Assembly (NCBI RefSeq): GCF_002551005.1
Contig: NZ_NVOY01000009.1
Location: 91,960 to 155,959 of the forward strand
Direction: 5' to 3'
Source of the DNA: Bacillus pseudomycoides
Lineage (GTDB): Bacteria; Bacillota; Bacilli; Bacillales; Bacillaceae_G
DNA: 64,000 bases
Shown: positions 34,631-44,988 of the stretch, piece by piece
How positions within the stretch are numbered: the first letter of the stretch is position 1
Layout of the letters: each line of letters begins with the position of its first letter
Translations under genes and position numbers: made by a program
Notes under the pieces: generated by a model
Seen by the model: the letters and a program-made list of their open reading frames with translations, nothing else
What the model was told of the DNA's origin: nothing
Database searches by the model: none

Positions 34631-35947
34631 CTAATCCCATAAATAACGGAATACACGCTTCACTTTTGACATCATTCGTTCATTATTATTATCGTTATTG
34701 TTATTATTGTTATTACGAGGCTTTTGCTTTGCCGGTTGTTGCACTGCAGCAGGTACTGACGCATGTGTATGCTGTAATTCAAAGTTTTCCTGCTTTTCCT
34801 GCACACTCTTTCCTCGCAACTTAGCTTTTTGATATGCATTTTTAATAAGTCCAACACCAATTGTATATTGTGGTTCACGTACACCAATATAATCTGGCGT
34901 TGCAATACGAACATTTTGATGCAGAATGTCATTTGCAAGATCAAGAATACCAGACATAGAAACAACACCACCAGTAAGTACATAACCAGCTGGTAACTGT
35001 TTAATGCCAAATTTTTGTACCTCATCTTGTATAAGCATAAGAATTTCCTCTACACGAGCTTCAATGACATCAGCTAACTCTAATTGAGAATATTGCTCTG
35101 TTTGATCACTACCCATCATTGAAACAGTAAACACTTCTTCCTCAGATGCTGTATCATAAAAAGCATGTCCATATTTTAGCTTAATTTGTTCTGCATTTTC
35201 AGTTGATGTTTTCAAACCGATGGCGATATCTTTTGTAATATGATCTCCGCCAATCGGTAATATACTTGTTGTTTGTAATTCTCCATCTTGGAAAATTGAT
35301 AATGTCGTCGAACCTCCACCGATGTCAACAAGAGCAACCCCTCGATTTTTTTCATCGTTCGATAAAGCAACTGCTGATGCTGCTAATGGCTGAAGGCAAA
35401 TATCAATTATTTCAAGGCCCGCTTTTTCTACACATCGAAGTAAATTATGTAACAATGTTCTCGAGCCTGTAATTAATGTACCTTCCATTTCTAAACGTAC
35501 GCCAATCATTCCGCGCGGATCATTAATTCCATCGAGACCGTCTACGATAAACTGTCGAGGTACCACATCAATAAATTCGCGCTCTGGTGCAATTGACACA
35601 ACTTGTGCTGCATCAAGTACCCGAAGCACATCTTCGTTTCCAATTTCACGGTCTTCATTTGAAACAGCGACTACTCCATGACAAGGAAGAAGCTGTACTT
35701 GATTTGCATTTACACCTACAACAACTCGTTCAATGTGTATTCCTACCATGCGTTCAGCTTGTTCAATCGCCTTTTTAATCGATTGCACAGTCTCATCTAT
35801 GTCAACAATGGAGCCCTTTTTCAAACCATTTGACTTTACATTTCCAACACCAATAATGTTTAAAGCGTCATTGACCATCTCGCCAATTATGACTTTAACA
35901 TTGGATGTACCGATGTCAAGACTAACATATATTTCATTGCTGTTCAT
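34631..35947 (-). CDS. ftsA: cell division protein FtsA
   Basis: Actin-like protein that ties FtsZ to the membrane. The 438 residues have the ATPase motifs LDIGTSNVKVIIGE (8-21), ALVDIGGGSTTLSIF and VLTGGVVSMSG, and a C-terminal amphipathic helix (MSKVKRVFRYLWD). Just before that helix is a run of asparagines broken by one Asp (about residues 410-425), coded by a trinucleotide repeat that could change in length. Confidence 0.96.
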   Translation of the reverse strand: MNSNEIYVSLDIGTSNVKVIIGEMVNDALNIIGVGNVKSNGLKKGSIVDIDETVQSIKKAIEQAERMVGIHIERVVVGVNANQVQLLPCHGVVAVSNEDREIGNEDVLRVLDAAQVVSIAPEREFIDVVPRQFIVDGLDGINDPRGMIGVRLEMEGTLITGSRTLLHNLLRCVEKAGLEIIDICLQPLAASAVALSNDEKNRGVALVDIGGGSTTLSIFQDGELQTTSILPIGGDHITKDIAIGLKTSTENAEQIKLKYGHAFYDTASEEEVFTVSMMGSDQTEQYSQLELADVIEARVEEILMLIQDEVQKFGIKQLPAGYVLTGGVVSMSGILDLANDILHQNVRIATPDYIGVREPQYTIGVGLIKNAYQKAKLRGKSVQEKQENFELQHTHASVPAAVQQPAKQKPRNNNNNNNDNNNERMMSKVKRVFRYLWD

Positions 35948-36353
35948 TCTCTGGCACCTCCTTCTTTATTTATACCATAAAAATCAATATATGGAACAAC
36001 AATCGTTGTTTTACTATGTTATAAGAAAAATATTCAACGTATTTATGAGTTTCCCTTTTTTAACAATATATTTTTCTTATTTTTGTTTGGCATTCATTCA
36101 CTTTTATAACAATAATATGCAAATCGCTGTTATATTTTGAAATAATCTTCTCTAACTACAAAGATTACCGCCAATTATAAGTCTACACTAAGATGTACTT
36201 CTAGAAAAGTGAAACTTGCACCTAAGATTATATTAAAAAAGAAAATAGGAAAAAATATGACTTAATTACATAATTTTTAAGAATACATTCCTATTTTTCC
36301 TAACAAAACATATTTTACAATCAAAGTATCTACTTTACCACTCTTTACATCAT
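35948..36353. other. intergenic region between divIB and ftsA
   Basis: 406 A+T-rich bases. On the minus strand TGGTATAAA (35977-35969) is a possible extended -10 for ftsAZ. A long-loop inverted repeat AAATAGGA/TCCTATTT at about 36244-36299 may be the divIB terminator. A lone AAGTGAAACTT at 36206-36216 matches the end of the family B repeat. I find no sign of ylxW, ylxX or sbp, which lie here in B. subtilis. Confidence 0.45.
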
Positions 36354-37100
36354 TCAATTAATATATTCAGTATAAGCGGCTACCTCTAGATGAATAATTG
36401 CTTTTTTATCTGGCGATAAATTCTTAATAATAAGAGGATAAGCTTCCATTCGTTTTGCAAAGTCTTGAATAACCGTGCTCACTTCGTATCCCTCATTCAT
36501 ATACAATGTAAGATGATCTGCATACAAATCTGTTGGTTTGTATTGAATTTCTGAAATGGATCGAAGAACAGCTGGTGTTAATTTTTCTAGTTCAGCAATC
36601 AATTCTTTCATTTTCTTTTCTTCAAAAGGAACAAAAATCGGTGCAGCAACTGGCAACTTCCCATTTGGAAGCGCATCTAATGATTTTCCATTTTGTAAAA
36701 GGGGATATAATTTTCCATCTTTATTAATGTATCCAATTGTCACATATTCCTCAATATCGATAACAATTTTATTAGGAAATTGTTTTTTCACATGGACATT
36801 TTTAATTTCCTTTTGCTTTTTTAAATTCTCTTCCGCTTGATGTCCGGCTACACGAAAATAACCTGTTTTATATGTAATTCCTGACTGCTCCATTATTTGT
36901 TCATCCGTCATATAATGATTACCATGAACTGTAATCTGCTTTATATTGCTAAGCGGAGATTGAAAATAAATTAAAAAAAGCACCAATAAAAATAAAATCG
37001 ATACATATAAAATTAATCGATTATTTACTTGTTTTTTCTTCTTTTGATTTTTTAACTTTGGTACACGATCTTGTAGCTTAATAACTTTACTATTCTTCAT
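36354..37100 (-). CDS. divIB: cell division protein DivIB (FtsQ)
   Basis: Part of the divisome core with FtsL and DivIC. The 248 residues have a basic cytosolic N-terminus, one membrane helix (about 27-45), a POTRA domain (SNIKQITVHGNHYMTDEQIM) and the beta domain outside the cell. The usual acidic C-terminal tail is short. Confidence 0.93.
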   Translation of the reverse strand: MKNSKVIKLQDRVPKLKNQKKKKQVNNRLILYVSILFLLVLFLIYFQSPLSNIKQITVHGNHYMTDEQIMEQSGITYKTGYFRVAGHQAEENLKKQKEIKNVHVKKQFPNKIVIDIEEYVTIGYINKDGKLYPLLQNGKSLDALPNGKLPVAAPIFVPFEEKKMKELIAELEKLTPAVLRSISEIQYKPTDLYADHLTLYMNEGYEVSTVIQDFAKRMEAYPLIIKNLSPDKKAIIHLEVAAYTEYIN

Positions 37101-37123
37101 GTACGCTCCCCCTATGTAACATA

Positions 37124-37152
37124 AAGAACGGCATGTTATGCATGCCGTTCTT
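37124..37152. terminator. hairpin after murB
   Basis: Perfect 12-bp stem AAGAACGGCATG/CATGCCGTTCTT with a 5-base loop between murB and divIB. Its leftward U-run is weak, so it may also be an mRNA processing or stability structure. Confidence 0.6.
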
Positions 37153-37155
37153 CTT

Positions 37156-37195
37156 ATTATTATATCATAAATGATATTATTATATCATAAATGAT
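37156..37195. repeat. 20-bp tandem duplication
   Basis: A 20-bp unit, ATTATTATATCATAAATGAT, occurs twice head to tail (37156-37175 and 37176-37195) next to the murB stop. Each unit contains the palindrome ATCAT-AA-ATGAT. Confidence 0.7.
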
Positions 37196-37216
37196 AATAA
37201 GCGGGACAGACAACTG

Positions 37217-38122
37217 TTATCTTCCAATGATTTCTACTTCAGTATGCATATCTACTCCAAATTGTTCTTTTATTGTCTTCTTTACAAAAGCGATTAAATC
37301 AAGAACATCTTGAGCTGATGCTGTCCCCGTATTTACAATAAAATTTCCATGCATTTCTGAAATTTTCGCACCACCAATTTGATAACCGCGTAGTCCAGCC
37401 TTTTCGACTAGATTACCTGCATAGTTTGGTAGCGGATTTCTAAAAATACTTCCTGCACAAGGATGATTCCAGGGTTGTGTATCACGACGATAATCTTTAT
37501 TTTTTTGCATAATGCTAATAATTTCGTCACGATTTCCTTCTTTCAACTGCAATTCTGCTTCTAGTACTATACCAGGGCACTTCTTTTGTAAAACAGATGT
37601 ACGATAAGAAAATTCTAGTTCTTCTTTCGTTAGCCATTCAACCTTTCCATCTTCAAACAACACACGCGCTCTCTTCAAAATTTCAGACATATCCGATTTA
37701 TGAGCACCTGCATTCATATAAACAGCTCCGCCTACACTTCCCGGGATTCCACTAGCAAACTCTAATCCTGCGAGTCCTTGACGGCTTAGTAACGTTGAAA
37801 GCTTGATAAGAGGATATCCTCCGCCTACACGAACATTCGTTCCAGTCACTTCTAAATGATCCAAACCTTCTCCTAATCGAATGACAACACCTTCAATTCC
37901 GTTATCTGAGATAAGCAGATTAGACCCACGACCAATTGCAGTCCACTTTGTTCCATGCTTTTTCACAAGCTCTAACGATTTTTCTACACCTTCCACGCTA
38001 CTTGGAATTACAAAAATATCTGCTGGACCACCTATTTTCATCGTTGTATAACGAGCTAATGGTTCATTTTCTAATACTTTTCCTACTTCTGCTTCCATAA
38101 GTTCGTTTGCTAATTGTTTCAT
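37217..38122 (-). CDS. murB: UDP-N-acetylenolpyruvoylglucosamine reductase
   Basis: FAD enzyme that makes UDP-MurNAc. The 301 residues contain the FAD motifs [12 protein letters not shown] and [12 protein letters not shown], the catalytic Ser region [12 protein letters not shown] and the Glu end MHTEVEIIG; this is the type II (Gram-positive) form. The start at 38122 has GGGGGAGAG upstream and gives the family length. Confidence 0.95.
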   Translation of the reverse strand: MKQLANELMEAEVGKVLENEPLARYTTMKIGGPADIFVIPSSVEGVEKSLELVKKHGTKWTAIGRGSNLLISDNGIEGVVIRLGEGLDHLEVTGTNVRVGGGYPLIKLSTLLSRQGLAGLEFASGIPGSVGGAVYMNAGAHKSDMSEILKRARVLFEDGKVEWLTKEELEFSYRTSVLQKKCPGIVLEAELQLKEGNRDEIISIMQKNKDYRRDTQPWNHPCAGSIFRNPLPNYAGNLVEKAGLRGYQIGGAKISEMHGNFIVNTGTASAQDVLDLIAFVKKTIKEQFGVDMHTEVEIIGR

Positions 38123-38172
38123 GATGCTCTCCCCCATATTAAATCTCCGTACTACAGTAGTATGCAGGGCAT

Positions 38173-39276
38173 TCACCTTACGTTATTTTCTACAAGTTTT
38201 TTCATCACTTCAAATAACTTGTTTGCTGCATCTGGAATTCCTAACTGTTTTGCAGCTAGTTTCATATTTTGTAATTTCTGTGTATCCAATAAAATTTCAT
38301 CAATATCACCAAGAAGTGTTTCACCTGTTAACTCTTTCTCAAGAAGCATCTTCGCTGCTCCTTTCTCAACGACAGAAAGAGCATTTTTCTCTTGGTGATT
38401 GTTTGTTACATATGGACTTGGAATTAAGATACTTGGTTTTCCTAAAGCTGTCAACTCAGCTAGCGTTGTGGCACCTGCACGCGAAACAACAAGATCCACT
38501 CCAGTAAGTACTTCTGGCATATTATCAATAAACGGCTTAATGATAACATTGTGTGGATTCCCTTTTTGTTTCACCAATTCCATTACTTTATCATAATGTA
38601 CTTCACCTGTAACATACAATACTTCATAAGTTTTATTACCAAATTGTTCAATTGCTTCTAAAAATGCATCATTAATTGGTCTAGCGCCTCTACTTCCACC
38701 AAAAATTAGCACTGATTTTTTGGAAAGAGATAAACCGACAGAACGCTTGCCTCTCATACCATTTTGATTCATCACTTCTGAAGCACGAGGATTTCCTGTC
38801 ATCACAACTTTATTTTGCGGAAAATGTTCTGCTGCGGCTTCAAAACACACCGCTACTTTATTCACGTAACGGCTCAAAAATTTATTTGTTACACCAGGTA
38901 TACTATTTTGTTCATGTACTATTGTTGGAATACTAAGTTTTGCTGCTGCATATACAACTGGACCACATACATAACCACCTGTTCCAATTACAACATCTGG
39001 ATTAAAACGACGAATATATCGTTTGCTATCCTGTACACCCTTTACAAAACGCATCACCGTTTTCACATTATCAATTGATAACTTCCGCTTAAATCCACTA
39101 ATAACAATAGATTGAAATGGTATACCAGCTTTACGAACAATTTTACTTTCTAAACCATTTTCTGTACCAATATATAAAAATCTTGCTTCTGGATGTATTT
39201 TTTTGATTTCTCGAATTAACGCAAGAGCTGGATAAATGTGCCCGCCCGTTCCGCCACCACTGACTAATACTCGCAC
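38173..39276 (-). CDS. murG: lipid II synthase MurG
   Basis: GT28 glycosyltransferase adding GlcNAc to lipid I on the inner membrane face. The 367 residues have the G-loops [15 protein letters not shown] (5-19) and [10 protein letters not shown] and the UDP-GlcNAc motif [19 protein letters not shown]. The start codon is GTG. It lies after spoVE, as in B. subtilis. Confidence 0.96.
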   Translation of the reverse strand: MRVLVSGGGTGGHIYPALALIREIKKIHPEARFLYIGTENGLESKIVRKAGIPFQSIVISGFKRKLSIDNVKTVMRFVKGVQDSKRYIRRFNPDVVIGTGGYVCGPVVYAAAKLSIPTIVHEQNSIPGVTNKFLSRYVNKVAVCFEAAAEHFPQNKVVMTGNPRASEVMNQNGMRGKRSVGLSLSKKSVLIFGGSRGARPINDAFLEAIEQFGNKTYEVLYVTGEVHYDKVMELVKQKGNPHNVIIKPFIDNMPEVLTGVDLVVSRAGATTLAELTALGKPSILIPSPYVTNNHQEKNALSVVEKGAAKMLLEKELTGETLLGDIDEILLDTQKLQNMKLAAKQLGIPDAANKLFEVMKKLVENNVR

Positions 39277-39424
39277 TGCCTATTCCTCCGCTTCCTTTTT
39301 CTATTATCCCACTACTTTCGGACAATAAAAGTACAATTTGTTGAGTTGAGCTAACCTTACTCATAGTAAATTTCACTGTATGCTATTCATATATCAATCG
39401 CATAATTTCTATTTTTACATACGA

Positions 39425-39450
39425 AAAACCCTGTCATAAAAACAGGGTTT
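39425..39450 (-). terminator. spoVE terminator
   Basis: AAACCCTGT/ACAGGGTTT stem with a 7-base loop, overlapping the spoVE stop codon and followed by TTTTCGT on the minus strand. Confidence 0.75.
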
Positions 39451-40546
39451 AGTAGCGAGAATGACGACTTATATTTAGTAACACTCCAACCGCCATTAAC
39501 ATAAGAGTCAAGCTGGACCCACCATAGCTTAAAAATGGTAAGGTAATTCCTGTAACTGGCATTAACCCAGTTACAACGCCGATGTTAATCATTACTTGAA
39601 TCGCAATCATCGCCACAATCCCGACTGCTAAAAAAGTACCGTATAAGTCTGGCGCTCCTAACGCTACACGAATCCCACGCCATAACAACAGACTAAATAA
39701 TAATAACACAAACGAACCACCAATAAAACCTAATTCTTCAGATAGAATCGCAAAAATAAAGTCTGTTTGCGGCTCTGGTAAGTAAAGAAATTTTTGTCTA
39801 CTTTGGCCAAGACCAAGGCCAAATAATCCCCCCGGTCCGATTGCAAGTAGCGATTGAATAATTTGAAATCCACTTCCAAGCGGATCTGACCATGGATCTA
39901 AATAAGATGTAATCCGTTTTATTCGATACGGTGCTGATGCAATCAGCCCTACAAATCCTGCAACTCCTATAAGTCCTAACATGGCAAAATGAAAAATCCG
40001 TGCTCCCGAAACAAAAATCATAACGATACAAGTTCCCACCATTACAGTTCCTGTTCCCAAATCTGGTTGTAACATAATCATACCAAATGCTACAAATACA
40101 AAACTAAGTGAAGGAAGTAATCCCCGTTTAAAAGATGTGATCATTTTATGTTTTTCCGATAAAAATTTCGCTAAAAAAATAATCATCGCAAACTTCATAA
40201 ATTCAGAAGGCTGAATAGAAAATGCCCCTATCCCAATCCAACTGCGAGCTCCGCCACGCACTAGTCCAATGCCAGGAATCAAAACTAAAATAAGGAGAAC
40301 AAAACAGATAAGTAAAATTAATTTGGAATATGTACGCCACACCCAATAATCAATTCTCATGATGAAAAACATAGCAACGACACCAAGCCCAGCAAATAAC
40401 AATTGACGCTTTGCAAAAAAGAATGAATCTCCCATTTTATACGAAGCCCATACAGCACTAGCGCTGTACACCATCACCATTCCTACTGTTAGAAGTAACA
40501 ATGTTACAATAATAAGAATAAAGTCAGGAGTCTTCTTTGTTGGCAA
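39449..40546 (-). CDS. spoVE: SEDS-family peptidoglycan polymerase SpoVE
   Basis: Spore cortex glycan polymerase of the FtsW/RodA family, partner of SpoVD. The 365 residues have ten membrane helices and the SEDS motifs RSWIGIG, QPSEFMKFAM, QPDLGTG and LPFLSYGGSS. The start is TTG with AGAGGTGA upstream. Place (between murD and murG) and length indicate SpoVE rather than the vegetative FtsW. Confidence 0.92.
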   Translation of the reverse strand: MPTKKTPDFILIIVTLLLLTVGMVMVYSASAVWASYKMGDSFFFAKRQLLFAGLGVVAMFFIMRIDYWVWRTYSKLILLICFVLLILVLIPGIGLVRGGARSWIGIGAFSIQPSEFMKFAMIIFLAKFLSEKHKMITSFKRGLLPSLSFVFVAFGMIMLQPDLGTGTVMVGTCIVMIFVSGARIFHFAMLGLIGVAGFVGLIASAPYRIKRITSYLDPWSDPLGSGFQIIQSLLAIGPGGLFGLGLGQSRQKFLYLPEPQTDFIFAILSEELGFIGGSFVLLLFSLLLWRGIRVALGAPDLYGTFLAVGIVAMIAIQVMINIGVVTGLMPVTGITLPFLSYGGSSLTLMLMAVGVLLNISRHSRY

Positions 40547-40603
40547 TGAGTATCACCTCTTTGAATACAGCTTTTCGTTTACCATACTTTCTTCACAACC
40601 GAA

Positions 40604-40800
40604 GCCTCATTTATTCAACCATCTAGCAGCATGATTCCCACCTCAAAATTGCGCGAAATCAAAGAAGATATGTGCGAAATAACTGCCTGTAAACTTTCCA
40701 TTGGTGGATGCTGAAACCTCTCACTTATAGAAATTTCACATTATCCTACCTATAAAAGAATCATCAGTAGAACTAATCCACTGATGATTCTTTCACTTTA
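40604..40800. repeat. family B repeat, diverged copy after murD
   Basis: Shares CCCAC-TCAAAATT-GCGAAA-type segments with the long copy near 31064. It ends in the hairpin AAAGAATCATCAGT/ACTGATGATTCTTT (40755-40793) plus TTTCACTTTATA. The last bases of the motif provide the murD stop codon (TAA at 40800-40798). It can act as the murD terminator. Confidence 0.6.
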
Positions 40801-42150
40801 TACTAGCTTATGCACAGCTTGTATAAACATGTCTCCTCTTTCTTCAAATGTTTTAAATTGATCCCAACTTGCACATGCAGGAGATAAGAGAATTACATCT
40901 CCTTCTTCAGACAGAGCAAATGCTTCTTGTACCGCTTGTTCCACATTATCGACACATTTAATAACTTTCATTCCAGCCTTTTCTGCAGCTTTGACAAGTT
41001 TCGATGCAGTTTGTCCAAATGTAAATAGGGCCTTCACATGCTCAAAGTATGGAATTAAATCGTCAAATTCATTCCCACGATCTAGTCCACCAGCTAATAA
41101 AATAACTGGGTTCGTAAATGCAGATAATGCTTTTTCTGTCGCCAGCATATTCGTTGCTTTCGAATCATTATAAAACTTACGGTTTTGAATCGTCGTTACA
41201 TATTCTAAACGATGCTTTACACCTGTAAAGCGTTTTAAAACTGCTATAATTGCTTCATTCGCAACTCCCATAAGCTTTGCAATACTCATAGCAGCTAGTA
41301 TATTTTCTAAATTATGTTTCCCCGGCAATACGATATCTTGAACATCAATCACTTTTTCACCTTTGAAGTAAAGAGCACCGTCTTTTACACAAGCACCGTC
41401 TTCAATTATTTTCGTCGTAGAAAAGTACACCTTTTGTCCTTTACTTTGCTCAGAAAACATCATTACATCTTCATCGTCAGCATTAATGATGCTATAGTCA
41501 TTTTCAGTTTGATTTTTAAAGATATTCGCTTTTGCTAAACCGTATTCTTCCTTCGTACCATGATAATCTAAGTGCGCTTCAAATAAGTTTAACAACACCG
41601 CAATCTTCGGTTGAAATGTTTCAATCCCCATTAATTGAAATGAAGAAAGTTCTGTTACAACCACTTCTTGTTTCGTTACATTTTGCGCAACTTCACATGC
41701 AACCGTGCCGATATTCCCAGCAATAACAGGGTGTTTTTCTCCTTCTTTTAACATATCAAATGTTAATGTTGTTGTCGTTGTTTTCCCGTTCGATCCTGTA
41801 ATCCCAATAAACGGAGCTTCCGAAATACGATACGCTAGTTCTACCTCTGTTACAATCGGAATATTTTTTTCTTTTGCTGCTAAAAGTAACGAATTTGAAT
41901 ACGGAATCCCTGGATTTTTTACAACGACAGAAATATTTTTTTCTAATAATTCTAAAGGATGACCGCCACATACAACTTCCATACCTTGATTTTGCAATTC
42001 TGTCGCTAACGGATTTTCAGCTAGCGGCTTGCTATCATTTACAATCACATTTGCTCCAAGTTTCTTTAATAAGACAGCTGCAGCATAGCCGCTTTTTGCC
42101 ATACCTAATACAAGAATATTTTTATTTTGATAGTCAGTTATCATTTTCAA
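40798..42150 (-). CDS. murD: UDP-MurNAc-L-alanine:D-glutamate ligase
   Basis: Adds D-Glu to UDP-MurNAc-L-Ala with ATP. The 450 residues have the N-terminal UDP-binding domain, the P-loop [14 protein letters not shown] (about 115-128), the central [11 protein letters not shown] motif and the C-terminal [12 protein letters not shown]. It starts right after the mraY stop; the initiator is TTG if homologs are followed, with an ATG two codons later. Confidence 0.96.
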   Translation of the reverse strand: MKMITDYQNKNILVLGMAKSGYAAAVLLKKLGANVIVNDSKPLAENPLATELQNQGMEVVCGGHPLELLEKNISVVVKNPGIPYSNSLLLAAKEKNIPIVTEVELAYRISEAPFIGITGSNGKTTTTTLTFDMLKEGEKHPVIAGNIGTVACEVAQNVTKQEVVVTELSSFQLMGIETFQPKIAVLLNLFEAHLDYHGTKEEYGLAKANIFKNQTENDYSIINADDEDVMMFSEQSKGQKVYFSTTKIIEDGACVKDGALYFKGEKVIDVQDIVLPGKHNLENILAAMSIAKLMGVANEAIIAVLKRFTGVKHRLEYVTTIQNRKFYNDSKATNMLATEKALSAFTNPVILLAGGLDRGNEFDDLIPYFEHVKALFTFGQTASKLVKAAEKAGMKVIKCVDNVEQAVQEAFALSEEGDVILLSPACASWDQFKTFEERGDMFIQAVHKLV

Positions 42151-43122
42151 TTACATCCACACCCCGATATAAATTCCTAACACTGCAAATAAAAGTCCGA
42201 CTGACCAGAATGTTACAACCACTCGCCATTCTGACCAACCACACAATTCATAGTGGTGATGAAGCGGACTCATTTTAAACACACGCTTTCCTCGCGTTTT
42301 AAACGACACAACTTGAATAATAACAGAGAGTGTCTCAATAACAAACATTCCACCAATGATAACTAATAATAATTCTGTTTTCGTTAAAATGGAAACAGCG
42401 GCTAAAGCACCGCCAAGGGCTAAAGATCCTGTATCCCCCATAAATACTTTCGCGGGATGAGCATTAAATACTAAAAATCCTAATACAGCTCCCACAACTG
42501 CCATACAAAAAATAGCAATTGTATAATGTTCCTGAGCAAACGCAATAATACTATACGCACCAAATGCGATGGCAGCTGTTCCTGCTAATAATCCATCTAG
42601 ACCATCTGTTAAATTCACTGCGTTTGAAGCTCCTATCAACATAAAGAGCACGAGAATAAAGTACGCCCAATGTAGGTCAAACTTAATTTCCGTCCCTGGA
42701 ATCATTAAATGTGTGTCAAATCCCTGTCCTTTTGCAATGATAAAGAAAGCTACCGCAATAATAAATTGTCCTACTAATTTTTGTTTTGATGTTAAACCAA
42801 GATTTCTTTTTTTTACAACTTTAATGTAATCATCTAAAAATCCGATTAACCCATAACCAAATGTAACAAGAAGCAATAAGTACATTTCAGCGCCTTTTTG
42901 AAACTTAAACATCATAATAATAGACGTAATCATAATTGAAATAAAAATAACAATTCCGCCCATAGTCGGTGTTCCCGATTTCTTTTGATGTGATTTTGGC
43001 CCTTCATCACGAATGCTCTGTCCAAACTTTAAACGACGTAAAAATGGAATGAAAATTGGTGACAACGCAACCGAAATTAAAAATGCCACCCCAACTGTAA
43101 TTAATAATCCTTGTTCAAGCAT
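42151..43122 (-). CDS. mraY: phospho-MurNAc-pentapeptide transferase (lipid I synthase)
   Basis: Membrane enzyme moving phospho-MurNAc-pentapeptide to undecaprenyl phosphate. The 323 residues contain about ten helices and the catalytic aspartates in GFLDDYIK and NLTDGLDGL, plus the HHHYELCGW loop. It sits between murE and murD as usual. Confidence 0.96.
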   Translation of the reverse strand: MLEQGLLITVGVAFLISVALSPIFIPFLRRLKFGQSIRDEGPKSHQKKSGTPTMGGIVIFISIMITSIIMMFKFQKGAEMYLLLLVTFGYGLIGFLDDYIKVVKKRNLGLTSKQKLVGQFIIAVAFFIIAKGQGFDTHLMIPGTEIKFDLHWAYFILVLFMLIGASNAVNLTDGLDGLLAGTAAIAFGAYSIIAFAQEHYTIAIFCMAVVGAVLGFLVFNAHPAKVFMGDTGSLALGGALAAVSILTKTELLLVIIGGMFVIETLSVIIQVVSFKTRGKRVFKMSPLHHHYELCGWSEWRVVVTFWSVGLLFAVLGIYIGVWM

Positions 43123-43144
43123 ATTCAGTCCCCCTCTCTTGGTG

Positions 43145-44620
43145 TTATTCTTTCATGCTTAAACGTTGTGCAATTGCCTCTCCAGCAACTTCACGATCGT
43201 CAAAATGGTGTACTTCTGCACCAATAATTTGATATGTCTCATGCCCTTTACCCGCAATTACAATAATGTCTCCAGCTGTTGCCTCTGATACAGCATGAAA
43301 TATCGCTTCTTTTCGATCAACAATTACTTCATAATTATTTCCTTTCATACCTTCAATCATATCATCAAGAATTGCTTGTGGCTGTTCGCTGCGCGGATTA
43401 TCTGATGTATAGATCGCATGCGTTGCGTATTTCGATGCAACACTGGCCATAATTGGTCGTTTCGTACGATCTCGGTCTCCGCCGCAACCAACAATGCAAT
43501 ACACTTTTCCTTTTGCAAATTGTTTCGTTGTCAACAATACATTTTCTAAACTATCTGGTGTATGCGCATAATCAACAATGACAGTAAAATCTTGCCCTCT
43601 ATCAACAACTTCAAAGCGGCCAGGTACACCTTTTAATTCTTTCACAACATCAATAATAGTTTGCAGCGCTACACCAGAAACAAGACATGCAGCTGTTGCA
43701 GCTAATACATTATATACATTAAACTTCCCAATTAATTTCATCGTGATATCGATACTTTCACTTGGAGTTACAAGCGTAAACTCCGTGCCTGCACTTGTCA
43801 TCTCAATGTTTTTCGCCATTATATCACTTTTTGTATCAATCCCATACGTAATCACTGTTGCTGCTGTATTTTTCGTATAGTCTATCGCTGCAGCGTCGTC
43901 ATTATTTAATACAGCGTACTTTACACGATTATGATGATAACTATTACCAAGCTGAGCAAATAGCAAGCCTTTTGCATATTTATACTCTTCCATCGTTTTA
44001 TGATAATCTAAATGATCTTGTGTTAAGTTTGTAAACACTGCTACATCATAGTCACATCCATGCACTCTTCCAAGATGCAAAGCATGTGAAGATACTTCCA
44101 TAACAGCGCTATTTACATTTTGTTCGACCATTTTAGCGAATGTCTTTTGTAATGTTAATGCATCAGGTGTTGTGTTTTTCACCTCATACGTTTCATCACC
44201 TATTTTCATATTAATTGTTCCAATTAGCCCTGTTTTATGTCCATGTGCGCGCATAATTTCATTCATTATATGCGATGTTGTTGTCTTTCCATTTGTACCT
44301 GTAATTCCAATTAAGTGTAACTTTTGCGTCGGCTGTCCATAAAAATAATCAGCTAACATTGCTAAAGAACGGACTGTATCTTTAACAAGTACAACTGGAA
44401 CGTCAACATCAATAGGCCTTTCCGCAACAATAGCAGCCGCACCTTGCGCGGCTGCTTGCATAGCTAATTCATGACTATCAACCGTAAAACCTTTTATACA
44501 TACAAATAAACTTCCAGTTGTCACTTTACGTGAATCTGCTTCAATAGATGTAATTTCTGGATTTTCTTTTGGAATGACTGGAAAATCATGCAAAATTGAT
44601 ACGAGTGTATGCAACTTCAT
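43145..44620 (-). CDS. murE: UDP-MurNAc-tripeptide synthetase (meso-DAP adding)
   Basis: Adds meso-diaminopimelate. The 491 residues have the N-terminal [10 protein letters not shown] motif, the P-loop [13 protein letters not shown] (about 108-120) and the DNPRSE motif near 405, which marks the DAP-specific rather than lysine form and fits a Bacillus wall. A family A repeat separates it from spoVD upstream, so transcription must cross that element or start after it. Confidence 0.96.
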   Translation of the reverse strand: MKLHTLVSILHDFPVIPKENPEITSIEADSRKVTTGSLFVCIKGFTVDSHELAMQAAAQGAAAIVAERPIDVDVPVVLVKDTVRSLAMLADYFYGQPTQKLHLIGITGTNGKTTTSHIMNEIMRAHGHKTGLIGTINMKIGDETYEVKNTTPDALTLQKTFAKMVEQNVNSAVMEVSSHALHLGRVHGCDYDVAVFTNLTQDHLDYHKTMEEYKYAKGLLFAQLGNSYHHNRVKYAVLNNDDAAAIDYTKNTAATVITYGIDTKSDIMAKNIEMTSAGTEFTLVTPSESIDITMKLIGKFNVYNVLAATAACLVSGVALQTIIDVVKELKGVPGRFEVVDRGQDFTVIVDYAHTPDSLENVLLTTKQFAKGKVYCIVGCGGDRDRTKRPIMASVASKYATHAIYTSDNPRSEQPQAILDDMIEGMKGNNYEVIVDRKEAIFHAVSEATAGDIIVIAGKGHETYQIIGAEVHHFDDREVAGEAIAQRLSMKE

Positions 44621-44744
44621 TTCTTTAAATCCTCTCTACTCTTTTATTTATCCCTTATAAATGGATATGTTCAAAATACTCCATATATAAGAGTGTCATA
44701 TATTTCATCAACAGACAGCGTGGATCAAATGTCTCACCACTTAA

Positions 44745-44946
44745 CATATAAATCCATTTTGATTTTTCAACATATAAGTCACTGCTATACAAAGCACAAC
44801 ATGACCGCCACTTGCTTTCTCCTTTTGTTTTAAACCTCGCATGTGGCAGGAAAAGGTCCTGACCGCTTCTATGCACGGCCAGATGCTCTCGTCCCCCCTA
44901 AAAGGAAAAGTTTTTTTATGTTAGTCTTTCAATTTGTATTTATATA
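44745..44946 (+). mobile_element. family A miniature repeat (copy 3) between murE and spoVD
   Basis: 202-bp non-coding element in the same orientation as the other two copies. It begins with CATATAAAT, one base changed from the other copies, and ends GTATTTATATA. It shares GCATGTGGCAGGAAAAGG and CCTGACCGCTTCTATGCACG with the copy at 8730. It occupies most of the 368-base gap; the remainder (44621-44744, 44947-44988) shows nothing else definite. Confidence 0.72.
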
Positions 44947-44988
44947 GTTAGTTGAATGTTATTATATCGTACACACATGCCTTCATAC

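Noticed and set aside
37156-37195. Start of a CRISPR-like array
   Set aside because: Only two directly adjacent 20-bp units with no spacers and no cas genes; it is a simple duplication.
39449-40546. Calling this SEDS gene ftsW
   Set aside because: Its place between murD and murG matches spoVE in B. subtilis; the vegetative ftsW lies elsewhere.
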